Shown one piece after another: positions 1 to 6,418 of a DNA stretch of 8,399 nt (its first letter is position 1; each line of letters starts with the position of its first letter). A program made the translations under genes and the position numbers. The notes beneath the pieces were generated by a model. The model was not told where the DNA came from. It was given only the letters and a program-made list of their open reading frames with translations, and searched no databases. This DNA is from Nitrospirales bacterium (lineage in GTDB: Bacteria > Nitrospirota > Thermodesulfovibrionia > Thermodesulfovibrionales > Dissulfurispiraceae). The stretch lies in NCBI GenBank assembly GCA_020846375.1, contig JADLDZ010000083.1, positions 1 through 8,399 on the forward strand. Direction: 5' to 3'.

Positions 1-11
1 CGCATATCTTT

Positions 12-1616
12 TTAGCTTTCATGCGTCTTCAGGTTCTTCATGCTGAGACCTATCTTCCGGTCTTCGACATTCAGCTTGATGATCCGGACACGGATCTCGC
101 CGCCCTCGTTGATCTCCCGGGAGGTGTCCACCTCGGAGGAATAGACCAGCCCTTCCACCCCGCCTTCCAGCTCCACGAAGATGCCGAAATCGGTGGTCCG
201 CAGCACCTTCCCCGTGAACTCCTCACCGAGCTTGAACTTCACCGGGATTTCGGACTGCCAGGGGTCGGGGGTGAGCTGCTTGATGCCTAGCGCCATTCTC
301 TCCTTCTCGGGGTCGAGGCTGAGGACCACCGCGTCCACCTTCTGTCCCTTCTTCAGCATTTCGGAGGGATGCTTGATATGCCGGGTCCAGGAGAGGTCGG
401 AGATATGGATAAGCCCGTCCACTCCCTCGGGCAGCCGCATGAACGCTCCGAAATCCGTGATGGTCTTTACCTTTCCGCTTACCCGGTCACCGACGGAGTA
501 GCGCTTGCCCACCAGCTCCCACGGCTTTGGCTGGAGCTGCTTCATACTGAGGGAGAGCCTCCGTTCTTCCTTGTTGATGTTCAGGACCACCGCCTCCACC
601 ATGTCGCCCGCGGAGCGATACTTGGAGGGATGCTTGGGACGGGGAGCCCAATCGAGCTCCGATACATGGACGAGCCCCTCGAGTCCTTCCTCGATCTCCA
701 CGAAGACCCCGTAATCGGCTATGGTGACCACTTGCCCCTTCAGCCGCATTCCGGGGGAGTACTTCTCCTCCACGGCCAGCCAGGGGTCCGCTATTTTCTG
801 CTTGTAGCCCAGGGTGATCTTTTCGGTGGCCTCGTCGTACTTGAGGATGATGAATTCGGCTTCGTCCCCCACCGAGAAGAACTCCGACGGATGGTTCACC
901 CTCCGCCAGGATATGTCGGATATATGGAGCAGCCCGTCGATGCCGCCGAGGTCGACAAAGACCCCGTAATCGGTGATGTTCTTGACGGTGCCCTTCAGCA
1001 CGGCGCCCTCTTTCAGGTGCATGAGGGTCTCCTTCTTCTTCCTGCTCCTCTCCTCCTCCACGATGGCGCGCCGGGACACAATGATGGACATGCCCGCCGC
1101 ATGGCTGGGGGCTCCCTTCTGGGGAACGATCTTGAGGATCTTCAGGGGGATGGTCTGCCCGACGAAGGCATCCAGGTCTTTTACTCCCTTGATGTCGATC
1201 TGGGAGGCGGGAAGGAACGCCTTGATCCCCATCACGTTGACGAAAAGGCCGCCCTTCGTCTTCTCGACGACCTTTCCCTCGAGAGGGAGGTTGCTGCCGT
1301 ACGCCGAATGCAGCGTCTCCCAGGAGCGTATCTTCAGGGCTTTTTCCTTGGAGAGGATGACCACCCCTTCCTCGTCATTGATCCTCTCCACGAGGACCTC
1401 TATCTCATCGCCTTCCCCCAGGCGGGACAACTCCTCCTGGCTGAATTCGGAGACGGGAATCAGACCTTCCGACTTGTAGCCGACATCCACCACCACTCCA
1501 TCATGCTTGATGGCGATAACCCTGCCTTTGGCGATAACTCCCCTCTCTACTCTCTGCAGTGTCTCCGCATACAGTGTTTCAAGGTCGTTTGTTTCATCCT
1601 TGGTCTGAGTGTCCAT
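12..1616 (-). CDS. rpsA: 30S ribosomal protein S1, six S1 domains
   Basis: A 534-residue protein made of six consecutive S1 (OB-fold) RNA-binding domains, at about residues 25-92, 110-184, 201-274, 286-359, 372-446 and 459-529. This is close in size and identical in domain number to the long proteobacterial S1 (about 557 residues). Domains 3 to 5 carry the typical core (TDYGVFVDL, ADYGVFVEI, TDFGAFMRL), the GLxHxSxLxW turn and an HPS motif. Domain 2 has a somewhat longer strand 4-5 connection (PQKGAPSHAAG). In the family, domains 1-2 dock S1 on the 30S subunit and the later domains bind mRNA leaders to help initiation. I chose the ATG at 1616 because AGGAGG lies 11 bases upstream (1628-1633) and S1 homology begins soon after. 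The frame is open further upstream, but only as a shadow of ispH. The stop is TAA. The start overlaps the end of ispH by 23 bases. Confidence 0.97.
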   Translation of the reverse strand: MDTQTKDETNDLETLYAETLQRVERGVIAKGRVIAIKHDGVVVDVGYKSEGLIPVSEFSQEELSRLGEGDEIEVLVERINDEEGVVILSKEKALKIRSWETLHSAYGSNLPLEGKVVEKTKGGLFVNVMGIKAFLPASQIDIKGVKDLDAFVGQTIPLKILKIVPQKGAPSHAAGMSIIVSRRAIVEEERSRKKKETLMHLKEGAVLKGTVKNITDYGVFVDLGGIDGLLHISDISWRRVNHPSEFFSVGDEAEFIILKYDEATEKITLGYKQKIADPWLAVEEKYSPGMRLKGQVVTIADYGVFVEIEEGLEGLVHVSELDWAPRPKHPSKYRSAGDMVEAVVLNINKEERRLSLSMKQLQPKPWELVGKRYSVGDRVSGKVKTITDFGAFMRLPEGVDGLIHISDLSWTRHIKHPSEMLKKGQKVDAVVLSLDPEKERMALGIKQLTPDPWQSEIPVKFKLGEEFTGKVLRTTDFGIFVELEGGVEGLVYSSEVDTSREINEGGEIRVRIIKLNVEDRKIGLSMKNLKTHES

Positions 1617-2454
1617 CGCGTGCCCTTCCTCCTCTATCTCTAATTCTTTCTTCCACCTCTTTGATGATCCAGTCAGGTGTCGAAGCCCCCGCTGTGATGC
1701 CGATCGTCTGCATGCCTGCAAACCATTCGTCCCGTATCTCTTCCGCGGTCTCGATATGGTAGGTGGGAACAGACATGGAGGCGCACAAATGGGCGAGTTG
1801 AGACGTGTTCGCACTGTTCTTTCCGCCGACGACTACCATCACGTCCACCTTTTTCGCCATCTCCTTGGTCTCTTTGAGCCTCAAAGAAGTAGAATTGCAT
1901 ATGGTGTTGAACACCTTGATCTCCCGCACCTGGCCCAGCACGTCACGGATGACCTTCTGGAGCAGGGTGACCGGCTGGGTGGTCTGCACCACCACCCCCA
2001 CTCTGCTCTTCAGCCGGGGGAGTGCGGCATCCTTGTTGACGACCACCACGTCCTCCCCCGCGTAACTCATGAGACCTTTTACTTCGGGATGCTCTCTGTC
2101 GCCGATGATAAGGACCTGGTACCCGTCTTCCTTTAAAAGTTTAGCATATTGTTGGGCCTTTTTCACGAAAGGACAGGTGGCATCAAGTACTTCGTAGTGC
2201 ATCGCGGCCAGTCCTTCCGATACGTTTTTCGGGACTCCGTGAGTCCGGATGATGAGACTTTTGATCTCCGGGTTGTCGATGTCGGCGGTGGGCTGCACCC
2301 CCTGCTCCTGCAGCTTCTCGATGACCTGCGGGTTGTGGATGATGGGGCCGAGGGTATAGACCTTCTCGCCCGTTCCCGCGACATGAAAGGCCATGTCCAC
2401 CGCTCTTTTCACTCCGAAACAGAAGCCCGCCCGTTTTGCAATAATTATTTCCAT
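1594..2454 (-). CDS. ispH: 4-hydroxy-3-methylbut-2-enyl diphosphate reductase
   Basis: IspH (LytB), the last enzyme of the MEP pathway. It reduces HMBPP to IPP and DMAPP in the cytoplasm with an Fe-S cluster. The 286-residue product has the three cluster cysteines in family context: C12 in GFCFGVKRAV, C94 in DATCPFV and C186 in TICNST. Substrate-binding histidines are visible at H40 (GPIIHNPQ), H72 (RTHGV) and H122, and the proposed proton-donor glutamate is E124 in EHPEV. The TTQPV segment near residue 158 and the C-terminal GASTPDW motif are also present. Length is normal for the short bacterial form. AGGA sits 7 bases before the ATG. The gene follows cmk by well over 100 bases and overlaps the rpsA start by 23 bases in another frame. 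The cmk-ispH-rpsA order is a known conserved cluster, and fused IspH-S1 proteins are known in Clostridia. Here the two are separate. Confidence 0.97.
   Translation of the reverse strand: MEIIIAKRAGFCFGVKRAVDMAFHVAGTGEKVYTLGPIIHNPQVIEKLQEQGVQPTADIDNPEIKSLIIRTHGVPKNVSEGLAAMHYEVLDATCPFVKKAQQYAKLLKEDGYQVLIIGDREHPEVKGLMSYAGEDVVVVNKDAALPRLKSRVGVVVQTTQPVTLLQKVIRDVLGQVREIKVFNTICNSTSLRLKETKEMAKKVDVMVVVGGKNSANTSQLAHLCASMSVPTYHIETAEEIRDEWFAGMQTIGITAGASTPDWIIKEVEERIRDRGGRARDGHSDQG
1628..1633 (-). promoter_or_regulatory. Ribosome binding site of rpsA, inside ispH
   Basis: The minus strand reads AGGAGG 11 bases before the ATG at 1616. The site lies inside the ispH coding sequence, so ribosomes finishing ispH pass over it. 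It decides the rpsA start against the longer open frame, which runs upstream to 1814. Confidence 0.7.
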
Positions 2455-2485
2455 GGTAGCGTCCTATAGGGAAGGTACAGGATTT

Positions 2486-2497
2486 ATATAATACATT
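2486..2497 (-). promoter_or_regulatory. Possible -10 region ahead of ispH
   Basis: An AT-rich stretch reads TATTATATAAAT on the minus strand about 30-45 bases before the ispH start, within otherwise GC-rich DNA. It offers several overlapping -10-like hexamers (TATTAT, TATATA, TATAAA). I find no good -35 at the right distance (best 2-3 of 6 bases), so an ispH-rpsA promoter here is only possible. Confidence 0.3.
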
Positions 2498-2521
2498 AAA
2501 GGGGTTATGTGCCTAAGGCCC

Positions 2522-2547
2522 GTCCGGGATTTCCTGTATCCCCGGAC
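2522..2547. terminator. GC-rich hairpin downstream of cmk
   Basis: Perfect 7-base arms GTCCGGG (2522-2528) and CCCGGAC (2541-2547) enclose a 12-base loop, in the cmk-ispH gap about 45 bases after the cmk stop. On the minus strand no T-tract follows, so it is not a standard intrinsic terminator. It may act as a pause, a processing site or an mRNA 3'-end protector. Confidence 0.3.
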
Positions 2548-2592
2548 TTTCCCTGCGGACCTCTCCCCGGCTTGAGGGAGAATGCCCGATCC

Positions 2593-3243
2593 TCAGCGCT
2601 CCAGGGAGGAGAGGATGCAGGAGATTACCTCGTCGAGGTCCATATCCGTCGTGTCGATATACAGGGCGTCCTCTGCCCTTCGCAGCGGCGCGATGTCGCG
2701 CCGGCTGTCCCTGATGTCCCGCTCCCTGACATCCCTGAGGGCCTCTTCCATACTGATCTCGATGCCTTTTTCTTTCAGTTGCCGGTAGCGCCTCCGGGCC
2801 CTTCCCTCCTCTGATGCATCGAGGTAGAGCTTCCTCCAGGCGTCGGGGAAGACAACGGTGGTCATATCTCTTCCCTCTGCAACGATATCGCCGTGGAGAG
2901 CGGCATCCCTCTGCACCTGGAAGAGGAAGTCCCTGACAGCCTTCCTGGCCGAGAAGACAGAGGCGTAGTGTCCTGCCTCGGGGGTCCTGATCGCCTCCGA
3001 TACATCCTCTCCGTTCAGGAAGACGCTTCCCGTCCTGAATGCCACCATGGTCCCCTCGATGGAGTCGCGGAGCGCTTCCTCCGGACTGTCACCGGTAAGT
3101 CCCTGGCGGTGGAGATGCAGCGCTACGGCGCGGTAGAGAGCCCCCGTATCGAGGAAGCTGAAACCAAGGCGCTCCGCGACGCGACGCGAAACAGTGCTCT
3201 TTCCCGCACCGGAGGGTCCGTCTATGGCGATCACTCTGCCCAT
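2593..3243 (-). CDS. cmk: Cytidylate (CMP) kinase
   Basis: CMP kinase, which phosphorylates CMP and dCMP with ATP in pyrimidine nucleotide recycling (cytoplasmic). The 216-residue product has the Walker A loop GPSGAGKST at residues 9-17 and the acceptor-binding LDTGALYRAV at 31-40. It also has the CMP-binding GRDMTTVVFPDA at 124-135, LYLDAS at 139-144, the Arg-rich lid RARRRYRQ and the C-terminal RDSRRDIAPL segment. The usual GRDxGT reads GRDMTT here. Start choice is uncertain. The ATG at 3243 puts the P-loop at the usual distance from the N terminus, but the upstream AGGAG (3258-3262) is 14 bases away. An in-frame ATG at 3255, adding four residues, is only 2 bases from it. The frame is open to 3330 with non-family sequence, which I take as leader. 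The gene probably has its own promoter (3346-3374), separating it from apt. Confidence 0.95.
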   Translation of the reverse strand: MGRVIAIDGPSGAGKSTVSRRVAERLGFSFLDTGALYRAVALHLHRQGLTGDSPEEALRDSIEGTMVAFRTGSVFLNGEDVSEAIRTPEAGHYASVFSARKAVRDFLFQVQRDAALHGDIVAEGRDMTTVVFPDAWRKLYLDASEEGRARRRYRQLKEKGIEISMEEALRDVRERDIRDSRRDIAPLRRAEDALYIDTTDMDLDEVISCILSSLER

Positions 3244-3278
3244 TCCCGGCGGCATGGCTCCTTTCAGTGGAAATGCAT

Positions 3279-3292
3279 CCGGTGCCCACCGG
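3279..3292. other. Compact hairpin in the cmk leader
   Basis: A perfect inverted repeat CCGGTG-CC-CACCGG lies in the predicted cmk 5' leader, about 16 bases upstream of the AGGAG. In RNA it would fold as a 5-bp GC-rich stem with a 4-base loop, since a 2-base loop is too tight. Its role is unknown. It could affect translation start or be chance in GC-rich DNA. Confidence 0.35.
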
Positions 3293-3345
3293 CAGCCGGA
3301 GGGAGGGATGCAGGAATTGAAGACTTTCAAGATCTTATTCTTTCC

Positions 3346-3374
3346 AGTATAGCGCCCCTGACAGGAAAAAACAA
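3346..3374 (-). promoter_or_regulatory. Sigma70-like promoter of cmk
   Basis: On the minus strand, a TTGTTT -35 (3369-3374, 3 of 6 consensus) lies 17 bases from a TATACT -10 (3346-3351, 5 of 6). The expected transcription start is near 3339, giving a leader of about 85-95 bases before cmk. This is the best promoter match in the apt-cmk gap. Confidence 0.5.
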
Positions 3375-3427
3375 GGACTTACGATAAAATAGCGCAAAAG
3401 GAGAGGGAGAAGGCGGTACAATCTAGA

Positions 3428-3461
3428 TTTCCGGCGAGATTTCCAGAGAGAACTCCGGAAA
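3428..3461. repeat. Inverted repeat in the apt-cmk gap
   Basis: Perfect 7-base arms TTTCCGG (3428-3434) and CCGGAAA (3455-3461) are 20 bases apart. A second copy of AGATTTCC (3437-3444) lies between them, so alternative hairpins are possible. It lies between the apt stop and the cmk promoter, where apt transcription would be expected to end, but no T-tract follows on the minus strand. A weaker bulged hairpin also lies at 3479-3500 directly after the apt stop. Confidence 0.3.
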
Positions 3462-3500
3462 GGGGGCGCAGGGATTAAGAGACGGTCCTTCCGCCCTCTC

Positions 3501-4034
3501 TCAGTCCCCCTCGAATTCCGTCAGGGCGAAGAGGGTGTATCCCTTCTCCTTCAGCCTTTTCGCTCCGCCCACATCGGGAAGATTCACGATAAAAGCCATC
3601 TCGGCAACCACTCCCCCCAGCTTTTCCACGAGGGCCGCCGAGGCGAGGGCAGTGCCCCCTGTCGCGAGGAGGTCGTCCACCAGGAGCACCCGCGTCCCCT
3701 TTTCAATGGAGTCCCTGTGCATCTCGATGGTGTCCGTCCCGTACTCGAGCGCATACTCATGGCTGATCTTCTCGGCGGGGAGCTTCCCCGATTTCCTGAC
3801 CGGGACAAAGCCCTTGCCGAGGGTGTAGGAAAGCGCGCCGCCGATGATGAACCCCCTCGATTCGATGCCGACGATGACGTCGAACTGCACATCCCCTTTC
3901 AGATACCGCTGGGTGAGCTGGTCGATAACGAGCCGGAACCCGACGGGCTCCTTGATAAGGGTGGTGATGTCGCGGAACATGATTCCCCTCTTCGGGTAGT
4001 CGGGGATGGTCCGTATCTTCGCTTTAATGGTCAT
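3501..4034 (-). CDS. apt: Adenine phosphoribosyltransferase
   Basis: Apt converts adenine and PRPP to AMP and pyrophosphate in the cytoplasm (purine salvage). The 177-residue length is typical. Family marks are the N-terminal IRTIPDYPKRGIMFRDITTL (residues 7-26), GIESRGFIIG (56-65), the PVRKSGKLP loop (78-86), and the PRPP-binding motif VLLVDDLLATGGTA (116-129) with adjacent aspartates D120 and D121. The ATG at 4034 has GAGGAGG five bases upstream (4040-4046), overlapping the mtnP stop codon. Only 11 bases separate mtnP from apt, so the two are almost surely co-transcribed and probably translationally coupled. The pairing makes sense: MtnP releases the adenine that Apt recovers. The same frame stays open upstream through mtnP to 4934, but those codons encode a low-complexity shadow, not a fusion. 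Confidence 0.96.
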   Translation of the reverse strand: MTIKAKIRTIPDYPKRGIMFRDITTLIKEPVGFRLVIDQLTQRYLKGDVQFDVIVGIESRGFIIGGALSYTLGKGFVPVRKSGKLPAEKISHEYALEYGTDTIEMHRDSIEKGTRVLLVDDLLATGGTALASAALVEKLGGVVAEMAFIVNLPDVGGAKRLKEKGYTLFALTEFEGD

Positions 4035-4045
4035 GGGTTCCTCCT

Positions 4046-4813
4046 CTATTGGCACACGGTGCAGCCGGTATCCCTGATCCTGGCGAGGGTCTGCAGGAGC
4101 AGCCTCTTTACGTTCTCCGCGTTTTTCGACATGATGGAGAGGATCATCTCCCAGGTGACGGGCTCCTCCCCCTCTTTCCAGCAGTCGTAGTCGGTGGACA
4201 TCGCGATCGTCTGGTAGCAGATGCCCGCTTCCCGTGCCAGGACGACCTCCGGTACGGTGGACATGTTGATCACATCGGCCCCGAGTCTCCGGAACATGTG
4301 GGACTCGGCCCTGGTGGAAAAGCGGGGGCCCTCGATGGTCACCACGGTGCCCGACGCGTGATGCCTGAGCTTCAGCTCCTTTGCGGACCGGACGAGCAGG
4401 GCGCGCAGGTCCTTGCAGAAGGGCTCGGCCATGGGGGTATGGATTACCTTCTCGTCGTGGAAGGTGAGGGTCCGGTGGCGGGTGAAGTCGAGGAACTGGT
4501 CCACGAAGACGAGGTCCCCGGGCCTGATCTTCTCCCTGAGGGAGCCGACCGCGGTGGTGGCGAGGATATGGGTGCAGCCCTCCTTCTTCAGGGCATGGAT
4601 GTTGGCCCTGAAATTCACTCCTGTCGGATAGATGGTATGCCCTTTCCCGTGGCGTGCGAGGATGACCGCTTCGACACCGCCGATCTTTCCGACGGTGAGG
4701 GAGGAGGAGGGGGCGCCGTAGGGGGTCTTCACCTTCTTCTCTTTTTTCTCTTTCAAGAGCTGCGGATCGTCCATTCCTGAACCGCCGATGATACCGACTT
4801 TTATTCCGGGCAT
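4046..4813 (-). CDS. mtnP: 5'-methylthioadenosine phosphorylase
   Basis: A PNP/MTAP-family phosphorylase of 255 residues. It is predicted to cleave 5'-methylthioadenosine with phosphate to adenine and 5-methylthioribose-1-phosphate. Visible motifs are GGSG (10-13), the phosphate-binding RHGKGH (54-59), PTGVNFRANIHALK (63-76), TAVGSL (87-92), EGPRFSTRAES (161-171), NMSTVPE (183-189) and MSTDYDCW (205-212). The aspartates D208 and D210 in TDYDCW match those that select the 6-amino purine in human MTAP; PNPs have Asn in this region. This favours MTA over inosine or guanosine. The protein ends in CTVCQ, a C-terminal Cys pair (C251, C254). AAAGGAG lies five bases before the ATG. A promoter with a perfect -35 and two related palindromes lies upstream, and apt follows after 11 bases. 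Substrate specificity is inferred from motifs. Confidence 0.93.
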   Translation of the reverse strand: MPGIKVGIIGGSGMDDPQLLKEKKEKKVKTPYGAPSSSLTVGKIGGVEAVILARHGKGHTIYPTGVNFRANIHALKKEGCTHILATTAVGSLREKIRPGDLVFVDQFLDFTRHRTLTFHDEKVIHTPMAEPFCKDLRALLVRSAKELKLRHHASGTVVTIEGPRFSTRAESHMFRRLGADVINMSTVPEVVLAREAGICYQTIAMSTDYDCWKEGEEPVTWEMILSIMSKNAENVKRLLLQTLARIRDTGCTVCQ

Positions 4814-4837
4814 ACTCGCTCCTTTGCAGTAGAGTCA

Positions 4838-4859
4838 GAGTGTGTCCGCGGACACACTC
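4838..4859. repeat. Perfect 22-bp palindrome, mtnP leader
   Basis: A perfect palindrome with core GTGTGTCCGCGGACACAC (4840-4857), extended by two bases on each side. It lies about 20 bases downstream of the predicted mtnP transcription start and 12 bases upstream of the Shine-Dalgarno sequence. It could be a dimeric repressor operator or an RNA hairpin. No T-tract follows on either strand, so an intrinsic terminator is unlikely. Confidence 0.7.
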
Positions 4860-4874
4860 CGGAATGCAGGGAAA

Positions 4875-4904
4875 AAGATAAAACAGGGAAGAAATGATTG
4901 TCAA
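4875..4904 (-). promoter_or_regulatory. Sigma70-like promoter of mtnP-apt
   Basis: The minus strand has a perfect TTGACA -35 (4899-4904), an 18-base spacer and a TATCTT -10 (4875-4880, 4 of 6). The expected start is near 4868, giving a leader of about 55 bases. It lies between the two palindromes centred at 4848.5 and 4927.5, roughly +20 and -60 relative to this start. Confidence 0.6.
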
Positions 4905-4915
4905 GCGTGCGGTCC

Positions 4916-4939
4916 AGGGTGTGTTTGCAGACACACCCT
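4916..4939. repeat. Second palindrome, gltX end / upstream of mtnP promoter
   Basis: Perfect 9-base arms AGGGTGTGT (4916-4924) and ACACACCCT (4931-4939) enclose TTGCAG, making a near-palindrome. Read on the minus strand, its core GTGTGTCTGCAAACACAC matches the palindrome at 4838-4859 at 15 of 18 positions. It overlaps the first two plus-strand bases of the gltX stop codon (4938-4940) and ends 12 bases upstream of the mtnP -35. It could be a paired operator, a 3'-end hairpin for gltX without a T-tract, or half of a REP-like doublet. Confidence 0.65.
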
Positions 4940-6344
4940 ATTCCCCGGCCGCTCTCGCCAGCCTCTTCAGCGTCTTCTCCTTCCCCACGATCTCCAGGAG
5001 CTCGAACATGCCCGGGCTTGCGGTTCCTCCGGTCATGGCGACCCGGGCGGGCTGGGCGACCGCCCCGAGCTTGATCGCATGCTTCTCCGCCAGGGATACG
5101 AAGACCTTCTCTATCTCTCCTGCGCTGAAATCATCGAGCTCCGCCAGCCGGTCCCGCAATTCCGCAAGGATCGTCCTGTTTTCCTGCGTCAGGAATTTTT
5201 CCCCCGCCTTCGGGTCGATTTCCACGTAATCAAGGAGGTAGTACCGGAGCGTCCGTGCGAGCTCCACCAGGGTTCTCGCCCTCTCCTGGAGGGTCTGGAC
5301 CGCCCGTGCGAGCCACTGCATGTCCACCTGCCGCCCCTCGGAAACAACCCCCTCCTGCACGAGAAAAGGGAGTACCAGCTCCGCAAGCTCTTCGGGGGCC
5401 GCTTTGATCATATACTGGCCGTTGAGCCACAGGAGCTTTTCAGGATTGAAGACCGCCGCGGACTTCCCCACATTTTCGAGGGAAAAACAGCGTATCAGCT
5501 CGTCACGGGTGAAGACTTCCTGGTCGCCGTGCGCCCACCCGAGCCGTACCAGATAATTCACCACGGCATCGGGGAGGTAGCCCATCTCCTTGTATGCCAT
5601 GACGGAAGTGGCGCCGTGCCTCTTGCTCAGTCTCGCCTTATCCGCTCCCAGTATCATGGGCAGGTGGGCGAAGGCGGGAACGTCCCATCCGAAAGCCTTG
5701 TAGATATGGATCTGTTTCGGCGTGTTGTTCACATGGTCGTCCCCCCGGATGACATGGGTGATTTTCATGTCGATGTCGTCGACGACCACCACGAAATTGT
5801 AGGTGGGGGTCCCGTCAGAACGCATGATGATCATGTCTTCCAGCTGGTTATTCTCGAATACGATGGCCCCTTTGATCAGGTCGTCGAAGACCGCCTCTCC
5901 CTCCTGCGGCATCTTGAAGCGCACCGCAGCGGCCTTTCCGGGCACCGGTGCGGTGAGGAAGCGGCAGCGGTTGTCGTATTTAGGGGTCCTCCCCTGTGCG
6001 AGGGCCTCCTGTCTCCGCTGCTCCAGCTCTTCGGGGGTGCAGTAGCAGTAGTACGCCTTGCCCTCTTGCAGCAGCTTTTCCACATGGCTCCGGTAGAGAT
6101 CGAAACGGGAGGTCTGGCGGTACGGCCCCTCGTCCCAGCCCAGTTTCAGCCATTTCATTCCCTCGATGATGGCATCGATATATTCCCCGGTGGAGCGGGA
6201 GGTGTCCGTGTCCTCTATCCGCAGGATAAAGGTGCCCTGGTGTTTCCGCGCCAGGAGCCAGTTGAAGAGGGCGGTCCTCGCTCCTCCGATATGGAGATGC
6301 CCTGTGGGACTCGGTGCGAATCTGACCCGTACTGTATCGCTCAC
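4938..6344 (-). CDS. gltX: Glutamyl-tRNA synthetase
   Basis: Class I aminoacyl-tRNA synthetase that charges tRNA with glutamate in the cytoplasm. The 468-residue length is normal. Seen in order are the N-terminal RFAPSPTGHLHIGGART with the HIGH-type motif (HLHIG, 16-20), LRIEDTDTSRS (41-51), the catalytic-domain segment GDDHVNNTPKQIHIY (201-215), the KMSKS-type loop RLSKR (238-242), and an alpha-helical anticodon-binding domain ending in MTGGTASPGMFELLEIVG. A zinc-type CYC (C100, C102) plus C127 is present. The position of the fourth ligand (His in E. coli) is Phe129. The start is GTG at 6344, with GGGAGG five bases upstream and the family N terminus beginning directly. The frame continues to a TTG at 6419, which overlaps the predicted -10 and is rejected. 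Whether it also charges tRNA-Gln cannot be told from this window. Confidence 0.96.
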   Translation of the reverse strand: MSDTVRVRFAPSPTGHLHIGGARTALFNWLLARKHQGTFILRIEDTDTSRSTGEYIDAIIEGMKWLKLGWDEGPYRQTSRFDLYRSHVEKLLQEGKAYYCYCTPEELEQRRQEALAQGRTPKYDNRCRFLTAPVPGKAAAVRFKMPQEGEAVFDDLIKGAIVFENNQLEDMIIMRSDGTPTYNFVVVVDDIDMKITHVIRGDDHVNNTPKQIHIYKAFGWDVPAFAHLPMILGADKARLSKRHGATSVMAYKEMGYLPDAVVNYLVRLGWAHGDQEVFTRDELIRCFSLENVGKSAAVFNPEKLLWLNGQYMIKAAPEELAELVLPFLVQEGVVSEGRQVDMQWLARAVQTLQERARTLVELARTLRYYLLDYVEIDPKAGEKFLTQENRTILAELRDRLAELDDFSAGEIEKVFVSLAEKHAIKLGAVAQPARVAMTGGTASPGMFELLEIVGKEKTLKRLARAAGE

Positions 6345-6349
6345 GTGAT

Positions 6350-6355
6350 CCTCCC
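6350..6355 (-). promoter_or_regulatory. Ribosome binding site fixing the gltX GTG start
   Basis: GGGAGG on the minus strand lies five bases before the GTG at 6344. It supports this codon over the upstream TTG at 6419, whose 25 extra residues do not look like the family. Confidence 0.7.
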
Positions 6356-6418
6356 GTGGATGGAGTGCCGGGTGGAGGAAAAGCTCTCTGTCCGACCCGG
6401 ATTGTGCGGTAAATTTCA

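Noticed and set aside
369..1643. Long plus-strand open frame (424 codons) opposite rpsA
   Set aside because: It is entirely antisense to a clear six-domain S1 gene. Its product is rich in His, Gly, Leu and Asp with no domain signature, as expected for a GC-rich shadow frame.
1617..1814. N-terminal extension of S1 through the end of ispH
   Set aside because: The extra 66 residues are Arg/Ser/Pro-rich and read ispH in another frame. AGGAGG and the family start support 1616.
4838..4859. Intrinsic terminator for gltX or mtnP
   Set aside because: The hairpin is strong, but no T-tract follows on either strand, and it lies between a promoter and the mtnP start.
4035..4934. Upstream extension of the apt frame, suggesting a fusion protein of 477 residues
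   Set aside because: The extension overlaps mtnP out of frame and gives Arg/Pro/His-rich sequence. The true apt start has a strong ribosome binding site and the family N terminus.
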